Shown here piece after piece: positions 20,560 through 30,800 of a stretch of DNA of 64,000 bases; position 1 is the stretch's first letter, and the number at the start of each line of letters is the position of its first letter. Under the pieces are notes generated by a model. That model had not been told where the DNA came from, did no database searches, and was given only the letters and a program-made list of their open reading frames with translations. Source of the DNA: Rhynchopus sp. YZ270_cl-10 (Eukaryota; Euglenozoa; Diplonemea; Diplonemida; Diplonemidae); assembly GCA_964035575.1 (NCBI GenBank), contig OZ037836.1, positions 1,736,001 to 1,800,000 on the forward strand, read 5' to 3'. A program made the position numbers and the translations under genes.

Positions 20560-21238
20560 AGGGGGGGCCGGGGGCCGGGGGCCGGGGGCCGGGGACCGGG
20601 GACCGGGGACCGGGTTATTCTCAGCCGGACTGGGACACTATATGTAGAAAACAGTGGTGAAAATGCCCGAAAGTGGGAGGGGACCCGGGCGCGGGAGGGT
20701 GGGGGACCGGGACCAGTACCAGGTACTGGTCCCGGTCTCTGTCCCGGTCCTGGTCCAGGACCAGTACCAGGACTGGGACCAGTACCAGGACCGGGACCGG
20801 GACCGGGACCGGGACCAGGACCAGGACTGGGACCGATACCAGGACCGGGACCGGGACCAGTACTGGGACCGGGACCGGGACCAGTACCAGGACTGGGACC
20901 GATACCAGGACCGGGACCAGGACCAGGACTGGGACCGATACCAGGACCGGGACCGGGACCGGGACCAGGACCAGGACTGGGACCGATACCGGGACCGGGA
21001 CCGGGACCAGGACCAGGACTGGGACCGATACCAGGACCGGGACCGGGACCGGGACCAGTACTGGGACCGGGACCGGGACCAGGACCAGGACTGGGACCGG
21101 GACCGGGACCAGTACCAGGACTGGGACCGATACCGGGACCGGGACCGGGACCGGGACCAGTACTGGGACCAGTACCAGGACCAGGGACCGGGACCGGGAC
21201 CAGGGACCGGGGAGCGGGGACCGGGGACCGGGCTTATT
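20560..21238. repeat. GGGACC-type hexamer satellite
   Basis: Six-base units GGGACC, mixed with AGGACC, AGTACC and GATACC variants, fill about 500 bp; GGGGCC and GGGGACC runs flank them. Open frames on both strands are by-products of the six-base period. Confidence 0.9.
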
Positions 21239-21285
21239 CTCTGCTGTGCCCCCCCCGATATTGACAGGTCGCTGACAGGTCGTTG

Positions 21286-21595
21286 ACTCATTTCCTATAG
21301 CACCATTTGTGCTATATTTTTCAAAACTCTCCATCATTTGTCACATAATATGTCGCCCACTTTTGCATGAGATAAATAGTTGGTTTTGCGTCCCAGGGTG
21401 GAGGCCAAAATTTTCCTCAACATCCGGGTTTGTAAAATTGACCCTTTCCCCCCCCCCAACATTGATTTCAATACTGTACCTTACTTTACCTACGGTTACC
21501 CTTACGGGGGGGGTGAAGGAAGGTTGTTGACAAGATAAAAGACACACACATGGAAAACACCATAACAGCCTTTTGACCCGATTCCTCTCCCGCCC
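21286..21595. other. Spacer immediately upstream of gene B
   Basis: No gene. The last 55 bp (21541-21595, CACACACATGGAAAACACC...) match 4137-4196 before gene A but not the regions before C and D. Confidence 0.6.
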
Positions 21596-21820
21596 ACCCT
21601 CGGGACGGTACGGACGCAACCTTGAGGTGTCTGCACGTTCGCACATCCACTTTTATTACTCGAACCCACCCCATCCTGTTCCCCACCCCACCCAACCCAT
21701 ATCCATCATTCCACCATCAGGACCCAAGCCAGAGTAAGAGAGAGAGAGAGACGAAAGGAAGCGTCAAGCCGGGTGTGTGTCTTGGTGTCTTTGCCCTTGG
21801 AGGGTAGACACGAAGCAGCA
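21596..21820 (+). promoter_or_regulatory. Conserved 5' block of gene B with candidate trans-splice acceptor
   Basis: Same 5' block as before gene A, with a pyrimidine-rich stretch ending CATCAG (AG at 21719-21720) and a shorter GA microsatellite. The acceptor would give a 5' leader of about 100 nt. Confidence 0.55.
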
Positions 21821-24800
21821 ATGCCGAGGTTGATGTACATGCGCGAGGTTGTGCTGCTGTCTGCTGCAGTGGCAAGCCACGCTGCGTGCACAGACTACGG
21901 GACCGACGCGACGGCGTGCGGTGCTGACGCGGCGTGTCTGTGGAGCCCTGTGTGGTACCCTGGTCTGTGCACGGAGCGTTGGATTGACGAGTGTGCTGTG
22001 GTGTGTCCGACGTGTGCGGACACCGGAGGCGGGAACCTGTGCACGAAGGAGGGACAGACATGCAAGGACGTGAACACTGCGGCAGACTCGAAGGGGGACT
22101 GGGAGTGCCGCTGCCCGCCGCCGTTTGAGGAGAAGTTTGTGAAGGCTGGGCTGGCGGTGTGCAGTGTCGACGAGTGTGCGGACATGCTGGGCGGGAAGGT
22201 GAACGGGGCTGTGTGTGTGGACAACGGGCAGCTGTGCCACGACACGCACCTCGACACGCTGAACGACTTTTACTGCGTGTGCCCGCCGCCGCGGCACGGA
22301 ACGAAGACAGGGGCACCTGCAGAGTGTGTGAAGGACGAGTGCCTGCTGCACGAGGATGTGTGCAAGGGGGCAAAGCAGACCTGTCTGGACATCGACACCC
22401 AGGTGGACAACAACTGGGAGTGCCTGTGCGCACCGCCGTCGTCGAGCACGCAGCTGATGGGGGCCGCTGTGTGCGAGGTGGACGAGTGTGTGGAGAACAG
22501 GCGCATCTGCGAGGGTGCGTCGCCGCCGCAGGAGTGTGTCGACGTGGACCGCACCCGCGACGACGACTGGGAGTGCAGGTGCCAGGTGCCGGCATCGGGC
22601 ACTGCTGTGGCTGCTGCTGCGGCGTGTGTGCTTGACGAGTGCGTGGCGACGTGCGCGACGTGTGAGAAGGACCTGTGCACGAGGGCAGGACAGACCTGTG
22701 TGGACCCGAACACGGCGTTTGCGAACCAGAACGACTGGGAGTGTGTGTGCCCAGTGCCGTCGTCTGTGACTGCAAAGGTGTCTGTGGCGGAGTGCCCTGT
22801 CGACGAGTGCGTGGGACACGGCTACGTGTGCCAGGCCGAACACCAGACGTGTGTGGACCCGGACCACGGGGCGGCAAGCCTTGGCGACTGGGAGTGCCAC
22901 TGCCTGGCGCCTGCGACAGGGGTGGCGATTGCAGGCGTGGCGTCATGCAGTGTTGACGAGTGCACGAACCACGGCCACGTGTGCACAGGATACGGGCAGA
23001 CCTGTGTCGACCCCGACAAAAGTGCGGACGTGCTGCACGACTGGGAGTGCCACTGCGAGCCCCCGGCGACGCAGACGGCAGTGGCAGCGGCAGCAGAGTG
23101 CGTGCACGAGGGGGAGTGCAAGGACCCTGTTAAGGCTGGTGTCTGCGAGAGCCGTGGGCAGATTTGCGAGGACCCGGACATGACGATCTTTAACGACTGG
23201 CGCTGCCTGTGCACGCCGCCGAGCCACGGTCTGCTGAAGGTTGCAGGGCCGGCGTTCTGCATTCTCGACGAGTGTGTGGACTCGTGTACGACATGCGCGA
23301 AGGACGTGTGCAAGTCAGCGGGACAGATGTGCGTGGACGAGAACAAGGACCCTGTGCTTGGGCTGAACACATGGGAGTGCAGGTGCATTGCGCCCTCGTC
23401 TGGGTCGAAGGTCGCAGGTGCGGCGGTGTGTGTGGAGGACGAGTGCTCGTCGCACGCGTCGACCTGCACGGGTGCGGGGCAGGACTGCGTCGACCCGTCG
23501 ACAACGACGAAGGGAGACTGGCGTTGCGAGTGCAGGCAGCCGTCGACTGGGACAGCAACTGCGGGGGCGGCCAAGTGCTCGACGAACGAGTGCGACTTCC
23601 ACGAGAAGACGTGTTCCGACGTGGGACAAGTGTGCTACGACCCGGACCTGTCGGCGCAGTCGCTTGGTGACTGGAACTGCACATGTGTGGCCCCGTACTC
23701 TGGGACGCAGGTGGGTGCGGCAGCAAAGTGCCTGGTGGATGAGTGTGAGCTGTACGGACAGGTGTGCACGGCTGCAGGACAGACCTGCGTTGACGAGGAG
23801 AAGGGGATGGCAGGGTTCTGGAAGTGTGTGTGCCCGCCACCGAACGAGAAGTTCAAGCGTAACATGGGTGTGGCTAACTGCGCTGTCGACGAGTGCACGA
23901 CATGGACGAACACAAGCACCCCGTCTGCGATGCCGTCGAACGACGCGAGGGCGGTGAACCTGTGCGAGCAGGCTGGGCAGGTGTGCGAGGACCCGAACCA
24001 CGACGCGTCGTCTGCTGGGGACTGGACGTGCACGTGCCCGCCTCCGGGAAACAGGACTGCGCGTGCACACGTGGCGGCGTGTGATGTGGACGAGTGTGCG
24101 GACCCTGCGAAGGAGGCTGTGTGTGCGGCCAAGGGGCAGCGCTGCGTGGACCCGAACTGGGAGCCTGGCCACGAAGGGGACTGGACGTGTGTGTGCGTGC
24201 CGCCGTCGGTTGGGACGGGGATGCAGGCGGCGGCCGTGTGCCTGGTCGATGAGTGCAAGACCGACGGTGGTGTGTGCCAGTCAGGTGGGCAGCTGTGTGT
24301 CGACACCGATCATGCGGAGGCTGGGACGTGGGCATGCGAGTGTGTGGAGCACGCGGGTGTGACTGCGTCGGAGCTGGGAGGACTGGCAGACTGCAACCCG
24401 CCGTCGAGCGAGTGCAGAATTGATGCCATCCGTGAGGTGTGCACGTCGTCGAACCAGGGCTGCTACGACCCGGACCTGAAGGCACACAACGACTGGGTGT
24501 GCGAGTGCGTGCCGCCTGCGACGGGCCCGCAGAAGCAGGGTGAGGCGACAGTGTGTGTGCTCGACGAGTGTGCGGAGGAGTGCCCGACGTGCGGGAAGTC
24601 GGTGTGCGCGGCCGTGGGGCAGACATGCACAGATGCGAACACGGACGCAGCCTCGCTGAGCGACTGGACGTGCACGTGCCCGACACCCTCGACTGGGTGG
24701 AAGGAGGGGGGCGTGGCAGTGTGCCAGCTGGACGAGTGTGCTGCGGTGTGCGACGGCTGCCCGTCGGACATCTGCACTGCGGCAGGCACGCAGTGCCTGG

Positions 24801-27800
24801 ACACGAACAAGGGCACGCGTTCGTCCGGTGACTGGGAGTGCGTGTGCCGTGCACCTGCCCTGGGACGTGTGACACAGGGCGTGCCGGTGTGCCTGATTGA
24901 CGAGTGCGAGCAGAACGCATACAAGTGCACGAATGGACAGACGTGCGCTGATGCGAACAAGCTTGCGGCGTCTGAGGGGGACTGGACGTGCACATGCCCG
25001 CCGCCGACATCTGGGACTGCGGTGGCGAGTGCGGCAGTGTGTTTCGAGAACGAGTGTCTTGTGGATGCGAATGTGAAGACGTGCACTGCAGCGGGGCAGG
25101 TGTGCATTGACCCGAAGCCGCAGCCGACGAACAAGGGTGACTGGGAGTGCCACTGCGCGCAAGGGAAGACCTTTGCTGTGGCGGCGGCAGCAGTCTGTGT
25201 GCTGGACGAGTGTGCGGAGCAGTGCACGTCATGTGCGGACAGCGGGGGCGGGAACGTGTGTGCGAAGGCCGGGCAGCTCTGCACGGACCCGAACACGTCG
25301 CCGGAGAGCACACGTGACTGGAAGTGCCAGTGTGCGGCAGGGTCGAAGGCTGCGCTTGGTGGCCCTGCGACGTGCGAGGTGGACGAGTGCTGGCAGCCAA
25401 GCAACTTTGGTGCACACACGTGCCATGGCACACCGCGGACGACAGTCGACGGGTGTGCGTGCCAGTGTGGCTGGCAGGTGCAGGATGCGGCACAGTACCC
25501 AGGGGCACATGGCCCTGGTATTGAGGTGGGCTGTCTGGCAGGGTGCTGCAACCCGAACGTTGTGGCGTCGGGGGCGTGGTGCCTGCTGGAGCCTGTGCAG
25601 ACGACAGCCGTGTGCCAGGACCTTGTGACTGCGGGGGAGATGGTGCAGACGTGCGCGGTGCTGGTGTCGGGGGTGGCACCGGCGAACCCGGAGAACGTGT
25701 GCTCGAGGGCGGGTCAGCTGTGCGTCGACCGGGACACGAGTGCGACGAGCTTGGGTGACTGGCAGTGCGAATGCGTTGCGCCGGCGATTGGGGACCCGAG
25801 TGTCGGGAAGACTGGGTCGTGTGTGGTGGACGAGTGCGAAGCGAACGGGCAGGTGTGCTTTTTGGCGGGTCAGCTGTGCAAGGACACGGACAAGACGTCG
25901 GAGAACACGTGGACGTGTGTATGCCCGTCGCCTGCGACAGGGTCTGCGACCGGGAAGGCGGCGACGTGCGTGTACGTGGGTGAGTGCGAGACGGCAAGCA
26001 TTGCGGAGGTGTGTGCGCGGATGGGGCAGACGTGCTACGACCCGGACGCATCTGTGACTGGGAACTGGGTGTGCAAGTGCGTGGAGCCGTCGACGGGTGT
26101 GCCTGCGCTCATGACGACGGCGACGTGTGTGCTGGACGAGTGCACGGCAGAGTGCCCGACGTGTGCGGACAAGGGGTTCGGGAACCTGTGCGATGTGGCT
26201 GGGCAGCACTGCGTGGAGTCGTCGACGTCGCCTGCAAACCTTGAGGACTGGATGTGCAAGTGTGTTGGGGACGCAGTTGGGGAGTCTGTGGCGTCTGTGG
26301 CCGTGTGCACGCTGGACGAGTGCAAGATGAACAACGGGCGCCTGGCAAAGCTGTGCGGTGCGGGGGGGCAGACCTGCCACGACCCGAACAAAGCGGTGCT
26401 CGGGGGGCTGGACGACTGGGAGTGCGTGTGCCCGCCACCGCAGATCGGGCGTATGACGGGGAATCTTGCGACGTGCCTGCGTGATGAGTGCATGGAGGAG
26501 GACGTGGCTGTGGTGTGCACGGCGGCAGGACAGACGTGCCAGGACCCGAACACGGACGCACGTAGCACCGGGGACTGGACGTGCGCGTGCTCGGCGAACC
26601 CAGGTGATACACCGAAGGTGGCGGAGGGGGAGCCCGCAAAGTGCGTGCTGCCACCGAGCTCGTGGTGCGTGCAGCACGGCGACACGTGCACGTTCATGGG
26701 ACAGGCGTGTGTGCCTGCAGCAAGCATTCTGGATGCCGGCTCGTGTGCGTGCATTGCACCGCAGACAGGGCCGACGAAGGTTGGGGCGGCAACAGTGTGC
26801 ATCCTGGACGAGTGCACGGCGGTTTGTGCGACGTGTGCTGACCACGGTGCCGGGAACATGTGCACAAAGGCGGGACAGATGTGCCAGGAGGGAAGCATGA
26901 ACCCCGTGACTGGGAAGGGGGACTGGCGCTGCAAGTGTGCCGGCTCGGACATGTCGGCGGTGGCGGCAGTGGCGGTGTGCACCGTGAACGAGTGTGACAC
27001 ACCGATTGCACAGGTGTGCGCAGCTGCAGAGCAGACGTGCACAGACAAGAACACGGCCGGGGACTCGCTGAACGACTGGATGTGCGCGTGCCACGAGCCC
27101 TGGACGGGGAGCAAGATGCTCGGGGCTGCAGACTGCAAGTTTGACGAGTGCCTGTTCGCCGGGAGTGAGTGCACGGCGCTTGGGCAGACGTGCTTCGACA
27201 AGGACACGTCGGCTCAGGTGCGTGGGGACTGGGAGTGCCGCTGTGTGGCACCTGCAGAGGGGTTCGCTGTTGCGAAGGCAGCGACGTGTGTGTACACGGG
27301 GGAGTGCGAGGTGCAGGCGAACAAGGAGGTGTGCACGTCGGCAGGACAGGCCTGTGTGGACCCGAACCCGGCTGTGGCGGACGACTGGGAGTGCCGCTGC
27401 GTGTCGCCGCAGGCAGGATCACACACAAAGGCGGCAGTGGCGGTGTGCACGCTGGACGAGTGCCGTGCGACGTGCGCCTCGTGTGCGACGAAGCCAGGGT
27501 CGCAGACACACACATGCGCGTCTGCGGAGCAGGACTGTGTGGACCCGGACACGGCAGCGACGAGCATTGCGGACTGGACGTGTGTGTGCCGTGCGCCTGC
27601 GTCTGGGGAGATGGTGGGTGCGGCGGCTGTGTGCAGCGTGGACGAGTGCTACAACGCAGAGAACCGTGCGGCGTGCTCGCGTGTGAAGGACACAACAGGG
27701 GCGGAGGTGCAGCACTGTGTGGACAAGGACTACACAAAGACCGGGGACTGGGTGTGCGAGTGCATGTACCCGTACCACGGAACGGCGGGACAGCGTGAGG

Positions 27801-30800
27801 CGGCGGTGTGCCTGGTCGACGAGTGCACGGCACCGGAAGCGTGGAGCAAGAAGCCGAACGGAAACGCGGTGTGCGGGGCGCAGGGACAGACCTGTCTCGA
27901 CCCACAGCAGAGTGTGGTGTCGGAGCTTGGGAACTGGGTGTGCCAGTGTGCGGACGGGACTGGGGAGCCGAACAGGGGTGCGCCTTCGACGACGTGCAAG
28001 CAGGACACACTGTGTGCGCAGTTCGGGTCTGCGTGCGGACCACTGGAGATGTGCGTGGAGAAGGACGACACGTGGTCGTGCAGATGCATTGCGCCCTTCG
28101 TGGGTGAGGCTGTTGAGGAGGCGGCGTCCTGTGTGCTGGACGAGTGCGTGGCGGTTTGCTCGACGTGTGCGCAGCAGGGGTCGGTGCACATGTGCACGCA
28201 GGCCGGGCAGAAGTGCGTGGACCACGACAAGTCACCGGACAGCCGTTCCGACTGGTCGTGCGTGTGCGAGGTCGGGAAGGGCGAAGCTGCTCTGCACATG
28301 GCGGAGTGCATGGTTGACGAGTGCGTGCTGAACGGGGTGACGTGCGAGGGGAAGGGCCAGGAGTGCGTCGACCCGGACATGCATGCTGAGACAAGCGGAG
28401 ACTGGGTGTGCCAGTGCATTGCGCCTGCGTCTGGGAAGGCTGTGGCCGGACCTGCGACGTGTCTGCTGGATGAGTGCAACCTGTACGGCGGGAAGTGCAC
28501 AGTGGTGGGACAGGTGTGCATTGACCAGAACACGGCCCCGGCGAGTCTGAACGACTGGACGTGCAACTGTCCGGCACCTGCGTCGGGGTTCATGTACGCA
28601 GGACCTGCGTCGTGCACGTACACGGGGGCGTGCAAAGACACTGCGAACTTCGATGTGTGTGCGGACGCGGGCCAGCGCTGCTTCCCAGGGAACTCGTCGG
28701 CAGACGACTTCAGGTGTGGGTGTATGCCGCCGTACCGTGGGTCTGCTGGGGTGCGTGCCCCTGCACAGTGCATGATCGACGAGTGTGAGGACATCTGTGC
28801 AACGTGTGCGCGCACGAGCGAGAAGGGCGTGAACGTCTGTGCGGGTGCGGGCCAGCGTTGCGAGGACCCGAACCTGTCTGTACAGAGCCTGGGTGACTGG
28901 GTGTGCATGTGCCAGGCCCCGTCGACAACAGCGGCCGTTGCGCGTGCTGTTGACAGCTGCCTTGTGGACGAGTGCCTTGCCATCACCATGACAGGTGCAC
29001 GCAAGTGTGACAACTTCAAGCGCTACACGAATGACGGCTGCGAGTGTGCGTGCGGCTGGAAGGTCAGCGGCATCAGCGGCAGCGGTCCCGGCCTGGGCGA
29101 GCCCTGCAACACAGGCTGCTGCAACCCAGACAAGGCAAAGGAGGGAGACTGGTGCATTGTTGCCGACAGTGCCTTCAACAAGCAGAGTGCTGTCTGCACT
29201 GCCCTCATCAGCAAGCAGAAGACGTGTGCGAACGAGCGTGCACCTGCCCCTGCAGGCGCACCTGTGAGCGAGTTTGTCGATGTGTGTGCTGCCGCTGGCC
29301 AGCGTTGCTACGACCCGAACCACTCCCCAAGTGTGCAGGAGGACTGGGAGTGCCACTGCACAACCTCTGAGGAGTACCACATCCTTGCCCCGGCTAAGTG
29401 CAGCGTGGACGAGTGCCAGCAGGTCACAGTGTGCTCGGAGGTTGGGCAGAAGTGCTTTGACAAGAACACCGATGCGGAGTCGAAGGGCGACTGGGAGTGC
29501 CAGTGTCTGTCAGGAAGCGGGGCGAAGGACATGGCTGCTGCAGAGTGTGTGTACGAAGGCCACGACGAGTGCAAGGTTGAGGCAAACCAGAAGATCTGCC
29601 TGGAAGCTGGACAGTACTGCTTCGACGAGGACCCTGAGCTGGCGGGTGACTGGGTGTGCCACTGCACAGACCCTTACGTGCAGGAGGCACCGGGCATCAC
29701 GGAGCCTGCTGTCTGTGTGATTGACGAGTGCCTGGCGACGTGCCCGACGTGCGCAAGGAAGGGAGACGGCCACGGCTACGCCTGCGAAGGACAGCAGTGT
29801 GTCGACCCGTCAGGAACGGAGCTTGGGGACTGGCGCTGCGACTGCCTTGCCCCTGCCCTGGGCGCTGGCCTGCAGGAGCGTGCAGTGTGTGTGCAGGACG
29901 AGTGTCTCGACACACAGAACTTGCAGACGTGCACAGACAAGGGACAGGAGTGCGTGGACCTGCACCCAAGCGACACAAGCCTGAACGACTGGGAGTGCCA
30001 CTGCGTGCGACCGGCCCTGGGGTCGGCCATTGGCCACGCAGCAGTGTGCCAGATCAACGAGTGTTTGACGGAGGCACACATGCAGCTATGCCACGAGCAG
30101 GGGCAGATGTGCTTCGACCCTGACACAACAGCAGAGTCGACAGACGACTGGATCTGCAGATGCCCGGCCCCTGCTATTGGAAGTGCTGTCATGAAGCCTG
30201 CGGAGTGCGTCTTTGTTGGGGAGTGTGCGAAGCCGGAGATTGCAGCTGTGTGCATTGCGGTGGAGCAGACGTGCGTCGACACGGACGTGGCACAGGACGG
30301 GACCTGGGTGTGCAGCTGTGTGGCACCGAAGACAGGGACGAACGGGCTCATGGGCCCTGCGGAGTGTGGGATTGACGAGTGCCAGGCTGAGTGCAAGACG
30401 TGTGAGCAGGACGTGTGCAAGGAGGCCGGACAGGACTGCTACGACCCAGACGTCACGGTTGAGGGTGACTGGATGTGCGCATGCAAGGGCGGCACTGGGG
30501 ACAAGATCACGGCGGCTCCAGCAGTGTGCACGGGTGTTGTGTGTACGACGCTGGGTGCTCAGGAGTGCACAGCTGCACCCGAGTGTGTGTACGAGAGCTA
30601 CTACGGCCTTTGCGACTACGTCAGGGGGGCACCTGGGTTCAGCCGTGCACCCGTGACAGATGCTCCTGGTCGGACACTCTCACCTGACACACAGACACCA
30701 TCCACAACAGCACCAAGGACGCTCACACCATCAACGTACTCACCTGATGGCACAGTTACACCACCTGGGTTCAGCCGTGTGCCTGTGACAGATGCTCCTG

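Larger units (their letters stand above)
19400..21285. repeat. Compound repeat block bounded by a 30-bp direct repeat
   Basis: A 30-bp sequence starting CGATATTGACAGG lies at 19400-19429 and again, identical and in the same orientation, at 21256-21285. Between them are an ACATGT-rich stretch (19530-19900), a block shared with 33664-33940, the CTGTGTAC satellite and the GGGACC satellite. Both edges also carry G- or C-runs. It could be one composite repeat unit or an insertion. Confidence 0.6.
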
